A DNA stretch of 64,000 bases from the NCBI GenBank assembly GCA_932521025.1, contig OW051471.1, positions 9,796,001 through 9,860,000 on the forward strand, read 5' to 3'. Every line of letters begins with the position of its first letter. Position 1 is the stretch's first letter. Under the pieces are notes generated by a model. The model was given only the letters and a program-made list of their open reading frames with translations. It did not search any database and had not been told where the DNA came from. Positions 25,661 to 37,400 of the stretch are shown piece by piece. Origin of the DNA: Oscheius onirici. Its lineage: Eukaryota > Nematoda > Chromadorea > Rhabditida > Rhabditidae. Both the position numbers and the translations under genes were made by a program.

Positions 25661-28600
25661 GGATAGTAATCTCCCCTTGGAGGGCTGCTTCGATTCCTAT
25701 ATGAACAATCGTAGGTGATTTACAGGTTGAAGCTTACTTTTTTTTCTAGTTTTAAATTTGATCAATTCGCATGGCCAGAACAACATAATTTCAACTATCA
25801 ACTCGTAAGTTAGCGAGTTGAACTATTCAAGAGTTTACAGCAAGGAGTCAGTTACTGCAAGCTTACAACATGTAGGTCTGGAACCGGATCCATCTATTTT
25901 TGAGTGAGACATCATTCTGCACTAAGATTTTTTGCAGAATCACCAGTTCCGCTCTTACACTATGTAAAATAAAAGCGGAAGGGAAACATGTGTTCGCCTA
26001 TTGGCTTTCAAGTCCTACAATGAAGTACAATCAAATGGTTTTACTCATTCAAAAACCCAATATGATTCCACCTGGAATGAACATGCTTGATTTGCTTCTA
26101 TATATCCTAAAGTTACAAAGTGACGGAGATTCAGCCGAAGACGGTCTTATCTACACAGCGGATGAAGAAGCGATCCTGCTTCCATTGTCTGCTATTCTGA
26201 AACAGGTATTGCAATATATTGATCGTTTCAAAATTGCCAAAACGGCAATAATAACAAGTTCATGAGGTCACATTATAATCTTACCGGATCCCCCAGATGT
26301 TTGTAATTTTCTTTCACAAGACTAACGATAAGATCGCAAACCGTTGTAGAGAATTGTATAACAAAGGTGCACTTTTTTGTAATTTTCTAATAACTTTTAA
26401 GAATAAAGCAAAAGTGATTCTTACATATTTCAGGTAACAGTGGAATCATGGCAGAACTTTCTGCAACCCATTTTGGATGGATTTGTTTCAGGCGTAAACC
26501 CCTGATTATTTTTTTTGAGTATATTGTTTTTAGGAACAGTCCGCCGCCCAACTTGCAAAACAGCTAAAGTTTATTGCTTTGGCAGAATCAGAGTTTGTGG
26601 AAGTAACTTTGAATACGGTTTGGAACACGTTCAAAAAAATTGTTTGTTTCAAACTTTTGCTGTCATCGAAACAAAAATATGGCAGTATTCATTAGTTTTT
26701 AGTTGGACATCGCAGTTAACGACAGTTTTGACGATAACACTGCAGCCGCTCGGGACCGACTCTCAGAGCTGCTGGTCGCTCTTGACAGTCTAGTCGGTGA
26801 AAGGGTCCTGTTTACTCCTTGCAAAAGCGAAAGCCATTTATCGTTTATCTTGAATCAGCTAAAAAATTTCGTCGTCGAACAAGTGGATGATTTTACGGCA
26901 CAAAAAGCTTTATACGGACTCACTCCTCAAGTTTTCATCATTTTGGAGGTAAATGTAAACTTTTTCATAGTAAAACATAACTGCAGTACGTATTCAACGA
27001 GTTGCTTGCTGCTCAAAAGAAAAACTGCTATTTTATGACTTCTAGTTTGGCTTTTCAGGCAGGATTTTTGCCTTTCTGCAAATAGTAAAACTTGTAGAAT
27101 CTGAGAGCGATTTGCAAGAAAACGGAGTCGTTAATCAGTATTATAAAAAGTGTTTGGGTAAGATTGTCGTTTTTTCAGATGAGTAAACTTTCAGAGTGAA
27201 AATTGGAGACGAATTGACGCTACAACAGAGCTCGTTGAAACTTTGAGCGACGGTACGGCTAAGGACAATTTAATGATCATTGCTGTACTTTATCCGGACT
27301 TGGTGCTGGACAATTATTTAAAAATACTTGTGAGTTGTGATTCTGATATACGGAGAGCTTCTTCCCCGTCAGAGAGCAAAAGATTCTTTGGACGTTATGA
27401 AAAGTCTTAAAAGATTTGCCTTTATTGTGCTTGGCGAACCTGCAATTTATGTTGGCCTGGAAAAGAGGAAAGCAGTAAGTTACTTGAGCTTTAACAGCTA
27501 AAATTCTGCAGGAGTTTCTCACAGAGCTGTACAGTATTTGCCACAAAAAGAAAATCTCCATTGACTGGGAAGTTCTGATTTCTCCGGAATCCACAGTCTA
27601 CAAGACTTTGGATGTATTTTATGGTTTGTCCCAGGGAAATGACTATGCTCAAGAAAAGACTATCATTGAAAAACAGAAACGGATGGCCGTTATGTTATTA
27701 CATAATCTGATCCGTGTGTCGCAGAACACTGTGCCGGCAAGAGTATGCCAAGGGCACTGACAATAAAATAACATAATTCAGACAATCGAGGAAACAAAGG
27801 AATGTTTGACTGTTGCGCTAGAAAAATCTGACAAACCTTCAACTTTTGGCTTTATTTTGAAGATGATATTGTTTGATGAAGCACACGTGGACTTATTTTT
27901 CGACTCTTTGGAAGAATGGCGTAAAAACCCGGTAACTCTATGTCCCGCCTTGTGATGTGAAACTTTGAGAACATTTTTCACAGTGGAATTTGTCTGATGG
28001 TAGCTGCATCTGTTATTCAGCAAAGCCACCATGCCAGAACCTCCGAAAACTTGCAGGTACTGCTTACTACAGTGCTCCACATAATTATAAACGCACCCAA
28101 AAAAAATTGGCAGACGGGTCAAAAAATGGGTTCGTCTTTTACCTCAAAGATGAAAAAGATGTCAAATGTGATCACATATTTGAGCATATGATGCAAATTT
28201 GGATAACACGTTTCGAAAAATTTTTTTTGGTCATTTTTGCAGAAAAGTGACTTTGGCCAATCCACATAATTATAAACGCACCCAGGAAAAACGACGGTTT
28301 ACTTATAAAAACTCAAACGTTTCAGGGGTATTTTGAGCTTAATGATCGGTTGCAGTCCTGTAACGGTGAATCAGCTCGAATATTCAACTATCCAAGCTCA
28401 GACCAAGACTCTCAGTCAAATTCTGGTCGGATCGGCGCCGTGCAGCGATGACTGCGGACCTGCGCTCTTTCAAGTCTCGATGTATCTTGTCTAATGCATA
28501 GACATTGGGTACAATACAGCCCCTGACATTTTCCACAAAGTTTGGCTTGGAAGGACGGAGTGGAGAGGGATAAAAGAGCGATTTTATTGTGCTATAATGA

Positions 28601-31323
28601 AGCTTGCGTTGCCTTTGAAGGGAGAACGGGAGCTTCAATCAGTTGAAAAAGGCAGTTTTCATGACGATTCATTTACGTAAATGGCAAAGTTACACATTGC
28701 AAGTGTCCCCGGTAGTCTCATTCGTTTTGTTCAAGGAAAAAGATTGACACGGGTTGTATTGTACTCAATATCTATGCATTAGACAAGATACATCGAGACA
28801 TGAAAGAGCGCAGGTCCGCAGTCATCGCTGCACGGCGCCGATCCGACCAGAATTTGACTGAGAGTCTTGGTCTGAGCTTGGATAGTTGAATATTCGAGCT
28901 GATTCACCGTTACAGGACTGCAACCGATCATTAAGCTCAAAATACCCCTGAAACGTTTGAGTTTTTATAAGTAAACCGTCGTTTTTCCTGGGTGCGTTTA
29001 TAATTATGTGGATTGGCCAAAGTCACTTTTCTGCAAAAATGACCAAAAAAAATTTTTCGAAACGTGTTATCCAAATTTGCATCATATGCTCAAATATGTG
29101 ATCACATTTGACATCTTTTTCATCTTTGAGGTAAAAGACGAACCCATTTTTTGACCCGAATTTTTTTTGGGTGCGTTTATAATTATGTGGAGCACTGTAT
29201 AAAAATGTCATACGGTTGTGACAGTGTGAGCCAACAACGTCCTTTTTCAGAAAGTATACAACTTCTATACTCTTTCCATCAACAGTATACTGCTCTTCTC
29301 TCCTCTAAAAGCCTATTTTTCAGTGATTAATTTCAAAACTGTCATAATTTCTTCTTTTCAGGTTCTGAAAAAGCATTTCACACGTGATCAAGTTGAAACG
29401 ATCGATGTATCCGGTTACGTCTCGCGTTTTACATGTCATCTTTTAGAATATACTTGAAGAGCGCCGAGACTCAGAAAAAAGTATAAAAACCTATTTTGCG
29501 CTGCACTCAGCTTTCCCAAATTCGGCTCCTGAAGTGACGAAAGAATTTCGCAGTTTTGCTAAAACTTTTCCTTACCCTTTCTTTGCTTGTTTTACCACTC
29601 AGTTCATTGCAAGTTTCTGACAATTCAGGCACCTAAAATGTCTTTCAGGATTCAATTCGCAGAATGAAAATGGAAGATCTTTCCAAAAGAGTATGGTGTT
29701 TCCGAGACGTGCTCCATACGATTCGACCGCTTAGAAAGTATTTTTTCGGTCAGTCGACCGTTAGAAAAGTTAGAAATTTTCCGCAAATACCTAACACTAG
29801 TTTTCTAGATGCTGCTCGACTCGATTTTAATCAGCTCACCAGGATTGAAATTTCAAATTCCAGCAGTAAGATTCGTATGATCAAAAATGGCTACAAATTC
29901 TAAACAAATACGACGTGCAAATTTGGGGTGGTATACTTTATCCCCCCCCCCCCCTTGGCCATTCAGCGCGGGGGGGGGGATAACGCAACCTGCCCGCAAA
30001 TTTGTATGATTTTTCAGATAACATCTATATTTGAAAAGAGCTGGCCAGAAATTTACGCTGCAGACATAGTAAAAGTTAAAATATTCTTTTTTCACAAACA
30101 GTTGTGTTTCCAGAAACCGATTCTGGGATATTTCAATGAGAAGCAGCTCGTACGGGTGGGCGATTTGAACAAGGCAGGAGGACAAGGAGACATTGAGCTC
30201 GTTCAAGCGCCAAATATCTCAACTCCTGTAATCGCCAAATATTTCCGAGACAAAGATGCAATCTGGGTCGAACTCGATACTTTGATGAGGGTAAAAGACT
30301 TTTGAACAAAACGTTCAACTTTTATTGAGATGCAAATACATCCACATGTTGTACAAATTTATGGGTTTGTTGTCAATAACGGCGATCACGTCGGTATTCT
30401 GCTGGAAAACTGCGAGGGCGGCAGTCTCAAAGACGGTCAGTTGTGTCTCTTAAAAAACGATCTGTTTGGTAAAGATATAACGGGGAAAAAAGTGAGAGGA
30501 AAGACAAAGTATTGTTGCTTTAGCTCTGGTTCAAATGGAAGACATAAACGAAAAAATGGTCTTGTCGTGGTCTTTACAAGCTACTAGTGGTCTGGCATAT
30601 CTACACAAGCACAAGATTATTCATCGCGATGTCAACCCGCAAAAGTTAAAAAAAAATATAGATCATTGCCCATGTATTGCTTTTAGTATGCTGTTAAACG
30701 CTGAACAAGATCACTTGAAAATGGCCGACCTCGGAGGGATCAGACAATCAGCAAAGAAATGGGATCAACCGGATGAATCCATCGATACACTTATAGGTAC
30801 TTTCACTTGTTCCCAAATATAAATAGTGACCCCGTTTTCAGTGTCTCATTTTGTGAAAGAAATGAACATAACAGGCGAATTCGGAACGGATGGCTATCAA
30901 GCTCCGGAATCTCTTGATGGAAATTTTTATACGTGCCTGGTAGATGTTTATAGCATGGGCAGATCAATTTGGCAAATGGTTTACAAAACGTACGTTTTGA
31001 AAAAAGTCAACCGGGATTGTTTTGTCGGTTTGGTTATGATCCAAATGGAAATAGAATACATATTTTCAATTTTACTTATTCAGAAAACCAACAGACAAGT
31101 TAATAAGATCAACATGGCTATCTACTGAAGCTTCACCTAAACCTCCAACGCCTGCTTTTCAAATATCCTATAAATTAAAAGCATTAGCGACCAGGTGATC
31201 TTTTACTTTGGGGAGTATAATGAGTTCAGAATGATGAGCGAAGAATCCGATGACCGGGGAACAATGGAAGAAGCGCACGCCTCTTTGGAGCAGCTGTATA
31301 AAAAGTTTGATCCGTGTTATTAG
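25661..31323 (+). CDS. K2: nematode family kinase with near-intact catalytic motifs, no ZYG-11 part
   Basis: The start ATG at 25661 opens MDSNLPLEG. The N-terminal helical region shares the AYWLSSP-type motif (near 26000) with K3 and P3 and runs to about 30070. The kinase starts at KPILGYF (about 30114). The lysine is present in VIAKYF (30228-30245) and the helix-C Glu in WVELDTLM. The catalytic loop is IIHRDVNPQN, with HRD at 30622-30630 and the Asn codon split by an intron. The magnesium motif is DLG (30727-30735) and the activation-segment end is APE (30901-30909). The glycine loop is weak (AGGQGD) and the loop Lys is Asn, so activity is likely but not certain. The protein ends after the kinase (stop 31321-31323) and lacks the leucine-rich and armadillo parts. 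A Tc1-like element lies in one intron. P2 starts 114 bp downstream. Confidence 0.75.
28070..29197. mobile_element. Tc1/mariner-like non-autonomous element with TA target duplication and nested ends
   Basis: The outer ends read CAGTGCTCCACATAATTATA and its reverse complement, flanked on both sides by TA (28068-28069 and 29198-29199), as in Tc1/mariner insertions. The inverted arms are about 450 bp (28070 to about 28518, and about 28752 to 29197) around about 230 bp of unique centre. Inside each arm CCACATAATTATAAACGC occurs a second time (about 28260 and its mirror about 29010), so a second set of ends is nested within the first. The arms may encode a helix-turn-helix relic (RRSAVIAARRRSDQN on the minus strand near 28430). 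No intact transposase is visible. It sits in a K2 intron whose splice sites (about 28056 and 29250) are outside the element. Confidence 0.85.
29918..30004. repeat. Small foldback with poly-C / poly-G stem in a K2 intron
   Basis: An 87-bp inverted repeat beginning CAAATTTG and ending CAAATTTG. The inner stem pairs a run of about 14 C with a run of about 10 G across a short loop (about 29941-29980). It looks like a tiny MITE with a homopolymer core. The run lengths are the least reliable bases here. Confidence 0.6.
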
Positions 31324-31437
31324 AACAAAGCTATTGAAATGTATCGACCGATTGTTTTCACAAGGTTGTAATAGCCTATAATGTCTTTTATATACTTCTT
31401 TTATCGTTTTTTTTTCTGTAGAAGAGACCGCTTTAAA
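31324..31437 (+). promoter_or_regulatory. Operon-like intercistronic region between K2 and P2
   Basis: Only 114 bp separate the K2 stop from the P2 ATG. It is T-rich and ends in a strong acceptor, TTTTTTTTTCTGTAG at about 31409-31422, 16 bp before the ATG. In nematodes this spacing and acceptor are typical of a downstream operon gene receiving a spliced leader. No canonical AATAAA for K2 was seen. Confidence 0.5.
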
Positions 31438-34400
31438 ATGGAGTCAGACATCTCCAAGTCACTCAAAGGAAGCGTATATCACAATATTTTAGACACTTTT
31501 CTGGCCGATTTTCCTGATTTGTCAGAACTAGTGTAAATATTTTCAGAAAAGTATCAAAACACTTTTTATAGAAAAGACAAGCTGGTCGGAGGCGCACCAT
31601 GGCTTCAGTTGCATGTCCTGACAAAACCCTTTGATATTCCCAATGGAAAATTGAAAGAAGGAGCTTTTGTGTTGTCTCTGACTAGCCCAGGAACAAACTT
31701 GGGACAACTTGTTATGCTGTTGCAAAAGTTCATGTTTGAGCTACAACCAGCTATACAGCAATTACTGTTTGGTGTTCAATCGCCACAGACTCACATATTG
31801 ACGATGGAGGGGAATATTCACGCTGTTCCGAATGATTATCTGATAAAAGTACCGGATTTTTCTATGTGTGGCAATAGCTTTTAGGCCACAATTGAGCAAT
31901 GGGATGATGCTATTGCAGATCTGTTTCAAGATTTCTTCCACCGGGATGCGGTAAGTTTTAACCAGGTCTTAATTTTATGTACGTCAAGGATACATCATCA
32001 ATTAAACGCTATTTCAATTTCATTGCTCACAGCGAGGAACTCTTTGTTGACAAAGCTTTAGATAACTTTTGTATAATATTTGAAGCACAGGTTTTAATTC
32101 TTGTTTTCGACAAACTCTGCGCAGCTTACCAGATGCTCTCCTGGATTTACTGGTTACTTTTGGTCGTCCCAAAAGAAAATGGCCATGTTTATTGATGTTC
32201 TCACGGAGTTTTGCTATGAACGCTACCGATTCTCTCCAGCATGTATGCAGAAATTGGGAAAGACACAATTGGGGCAACATCAGCAGGCGAACGATGAAGC
32301 TGCGTTTAATGCAAAGGACTGGTCAAAAGAGACGTTTTCCAGCAAATTTATTCAACAGACTCAGGTGTGTCTCGTGTAAACTGCTATATCATCTAAACCA
32401 AGTTTAGTCCATAATGTCAGTGTTCCAATCTGCAATACGCGAGAACCTTACACTGCAGTTTGATCCCAGTTAATTATTCACGAAACTGTAAAGATTATGA
32501 TCATTCAGAACCATTAGAAAAACTGTCCCTCATTTTCACGGACGTCTGTGAGCTGAAGACTATGCTTTACAATATCAAGGTAATCTTTGTTAGCTAGCTT
32601 ACTTGTACATCGCCCTCAATATCAGTTCTCAAGTTTTTTTTGCACATTGTACGGCTGCATGCTCGAACTAAGAACAGCGAGCTAGTCGAACTGTATTTGC
32701 AAATTGCTGCTACGGGGTCTGAAAAACATTAAACAGCGATCGTGTATTACTCGCCAAATGTTCAGATGGAATGTTGCCGCCGTAGAAGCGCAGTCATCGA
32801 GTTTGATAACTTCTTGCAAAGTATGAAAGACCCCTATAAAGCTTCCTCAGATAATCGTCTGTTGAGTAGTTCGGGTTGTTATCCCGAGCTCCAATTAAGT
32901 CACTTTCTGGGTTCTCTCGTGAGTTGAAGTTTTGAAATTCAGCTACTTTCTCTTTAGATTTCACTAACAAAGGAAGAAGCCAGCGAAAGAATTAAACTTT
33001 TTATGGCAGCAATATTTGTTGAACCCAATCTGTTTCTAGCCATCGAAGATAACAAAACTGTAGGCTTCATTTTCATTTTTTTCATATCGGTTTAAGGTTT
33101 TTATTGATATTTTTCAAACAATTGCAAAAAGCTTGGATCTTAAAATCAGTTGGGATACTTTGCTTAGTATGAAAAGCATCAATTCGACACTAGTTTCTTG
33201 GTTTTCACCCATAGTTATGCTTATGCAACAAGGCGTTTATTATAAACAGAAGAAGAATGCTGCGTTTGCTGTCAGGCCGTTTCTTCTATGTACACCTGAT
33301 ATGAGCCCTTTATCAAAGGTTGAGAAAGTTTAGCTCTGCAAACACCTTTTAGGATCTAAAAGAGTCAAAGGAGTATCTGACTGGCCTTTTGGAGCAAGGA
33401 GACATACATGCAACGGCTTCTATTTTAAGAGCCATGGCCTATCACCAAGTTTATAAATTTACGTTTTTCTCTATTTTGAATACATATGTCAAAAATCCGA
33501 ACCGAGTAAGTGTTTACATGCTTACCGCCTTAAAAGTGTTAGTTGTATCGTAAGAGTGGAAAGGGTGTATGAACCCTTCGATGTGAACCACCAGCGAAGT
33601 TTTGCAAAAAGTTTTTGCAAAAAGCAAGTGCGCATAAACTGATTTGTAGGCTTCTATCGCACTGGGACAGAATATTCTTGCAGCATGAGAAAAATTAAAA
33701 ATCGCTAAGTTACCGAATAACCTGTTTTAGAACGTAATTCATTCTGGAGCCATTTGGCCGACTGTTTCCCTTGCTTTTCAACAACTTCCTGATTCCCACA
33801 CAGCAGGGAACATAAAAGTGACGTTTATTCATGCAGCTTACGGGTTTTTAAGATAGTTCACAGTCTTTTCTTGTCGTCAATCAACAGCCTGCTTCTTTTG
33901 TCTTCTTTGCACGTCTTCTACAAGGTTATAATTTTTTGATCAGTCAATTTATCCCCCTTCAGAAAATCAAAAACTTTTTTTCTCCAGATCAAAGAGCTGA
34001 AATTGAAGTTTGTTTTTAGAAGCACGTCACCTCTTATAGAAATTCATGACCGCACGACGTACAACAGAGCAATACTTTGAGTGGATCTTCGAGTTTCGCG
34101 ATTTTCATGGAGCAGTTCTACCAAAACTTATGGAAAAGTTTCAAAAAGCTACCGATAAGTTTTCTTACGTTTTCTTCGGTGTTTTCTACGCAAATTTTGC
34201 GGTTAGTTTGTGACAGCCAAAAAGGGGTAACTCCTGGTTATAGAGAGAAAAGGGAGAACAGGCTCAAACACAACTACTGAATTATTTTCGCGATATTCTT
34301 CACAGATATATACGATTGCGAAGAATTTTCATGCAACCTGAATTCAGAAAAGTGAGTAAAGTTATGAGAATAGAAGTAAGCGAAATAACGTAAACGTCGA

Positions 34401-37400
34401 GCCTCTTGATGGTGCGAAATCAAAAATTGTTTTTATCGACAAAACCACGCTGAAATGCACCTGTTTGAGGCATTGAACGATACGATTCGTGGTTCAGTAA
34501 TTTTTGTCCCGTTGAAAAAACTCCAGAATTTGTTTGAAAAAGACTGGATCGAAGTGTATGCTGCCGACATCATTGGGGTAAGCTGCGCTCATTTTATTTG
34601 AAACCTATTGTTCTACAGAAACCAATTATTGGACACTTTGAAATGGACAAGTTAAAAGTTCTTGAAGTACTTGGAATACGAACTAAAGTTGTTAGAGCCC
34701 CAAGGATACCAAAGGAGGCTGTGGCAATGATATTCGCTGAAAAATTCGATTTTGTTCAAAATGAACTAGATCGACTAATGACAGTAACGTCTTTTGAGTA
34801 TGTTTTTAGAATGCTTTAGGTGCAAGGACATCCAAATGTGACTCGATTATACGGTTTTATCGTGGAAAACGGCGATCACATTGGAGTCCTTGTGGAATAT
34901 TGTGAAGGCGGTTCCTTAGAGAAACGTACGTTTGATTTCCGTTTAATCTATTTCTCTTCAGTTCTTTCAAAACCAGAAGTCGTTGTTAGTGAAAAAAACG
35001 TTCTGTCTTGGAGCCATCAAACAGCTAGTGGTCTCCTCTTTCTTCATAATAACTCTATTGTACACGGAGCGGTGTCAACCAAAATGTACACTGCACGATT
35101 AACAACTTTCTTTGTTGATTTTAGAATGATGCTCAATAGAAAACACGACAAACTACAGATTGTTGTGGTTGGTCGCTCGGAAGAAGATGAGAATACAACA
35201 AACAACGAATTACACAATAGTGAAGGTCCATCTAGGGAAACAGATGTGTACTGTCTTGGTTCTTCGATTTCTTGCATGATCGCTAGGTGTGTTTTTCTGC
35301 TCGTAATTCGCACTAGATGCATCTTTCTGAGAATAACCCGATCCCTTTATTTTCAATAGTTGCATAAAAGGCTCTCCATTTTAGAACCTAGCAATAAAAC
35401 ACATAAAGGCCAGTACTGTTTACAGACTATCATCTCATAATGGCGCAAACGAATCTTCCTATTCAAGTATCGACAAGTTAAAAAGCTATGTCGAAAGGTC
35501 AGTAAATATTTGAAAAACTTTTGAGGCGTTTTTTTTTCAGAATGAACACATGCCCAGCTAAACGCGTTACTATGCAAAGTGTCTACAATGCTCTGACAGT
35601 CTGGATTTCTGGCAAAGATGTGGAAATCGAGTCAGAGAACAACACCATACCGGTCGTGGAACAAAAACAGGAAATCAAGTTGAATTTGACTGGACTGTCA
35701 CAAGTGAACCTTCCTATTTTTACGATTGGAACCGTTTTAGGTTAATTTTTTGAAAACTTTTCGGGGTGAAAATTTGACAGAATTGATACTTCGTGAGATT
35801 CCCGAAGGTCACAGATATGTTGACAGTTATCTTAGTTTCACTCAACTTCTGTGAGTTCAATTGATAGATAACTAGATTGTGTAGTTTTCTTGACTTATCC
35901 GTTTCCGAACGAAAAATTGGAATCTTTCCGAAGCCTGCAAGAACGCTTTATATCTTGGTATCCAGACTTATAAATCTAGAAAAACTGGATATCACTGGCA
36001 CAAATCTGACAGCCCCTCCAACTGCAGAAGACTGCCCTTGGAGCAAAGAGGAGATGTATTTTTTTGCTTTTCTAAATCTCCGTCGTTTTTAAGGGAAACT
36101 GGAGGTAGAACAGCTGCTACCGTTTTCAAAACCAGAAATTTCAAATATCTCGGAATTCTTATCTGTGATCATACTGCTCCTTTCGCTTGTCTTCCTGTGG
36201 ACCAGATAGCCGGAAACGCGAACGAGGATCAGGCAAGAATATGTTTAAGTAACCGAAACAGAGTTCAGCTTCTTGTTGCTTTCCACGTATACTTTGAGCG
36301 TGTTGGTCTTCTGCGTGTTCTTCTAAGTGAATGTGTATTGTTTTATTCAGCGCAGGAAGAAAATGCTAAGGTTTAATCGCATGCTGTATTTTTTTACTCA
36401 GATTACCCAGATTAAGCGCAATGAGGTATTACAGCAAGTGCTACAAACAATGAAACGATATGTTGACAATACGGACTTAGTACTGCTTGGCTTAAACAGT
36501 ATTCACCAGCTATGTTTCCGCAAATCTACCAATCACATTCCTTCTGAGTTCAAATCTGGAATAATGGAAGTACTTCTTTCCGCTCTTGAACAATTGGAGG
36601 ACAACGAAGATGTTTTACTATACTTCAGCATTTGGATGTCCCACTTTAAAATTCCGGAAGACGTTTCACCATTATATAGGCAAAATATTGATTGATCCAG
36701 AGCAATTGTGTTTCCAGTCGCTTGCTGAAGTGTGCATGTAAACTTCTTAAGAACACCAGCCATAGTAAGTTGGTACATCAGCAAGCGGTAACGGTTATCA
36801 ATTGTACTGACGATGTCGATGCCAAAATAATTTTCGACAGTGAAGTCGTCCAGGTAATAATATTGTGGTTAAGAAAACAAAACGAAACTTAGACTCTCAT
36901 ATGTTTTCTAGAACACCAACACCAGTCCAAAACATTTAACGAGGCAACACTTTCTGCCGTGATCACGGCTAGCAGTTTTCTTGCTGCAGAAGAACATATT
37001 TCGACGATCGCATGGTATCGCCTATTTAAAATAACCGGCTCAATAGTAGCATTGATGTAAGTTTCATCGCAAAACTAGTTGACGCAATTTTTGTAAGAAA
37101 TCAAGACCCAACAGTCTGGAAGTTCGACAATGATTTTGCGACTTATTTTGAAAGCAAACAGTCTTTGAAGAATCTGACATCTACAATGGCAGAGTGTTTT
37201 GCTCAGTATGTGAGCCACATTGAATTTTACTTTCTGTAGGGATAATACAAAACAAAATGAGACGGGCAATACACCTGTTCTTCAACCACCGAGTACATCA
37301 GAGAAAGAAAAAAGTTGTTCGAAAACCATTCCAGAATGCATTGAGTCAACTTCGACTTATCGAGAACAACCACAGGTTAAGATAATTTTTCTCAGACAAT

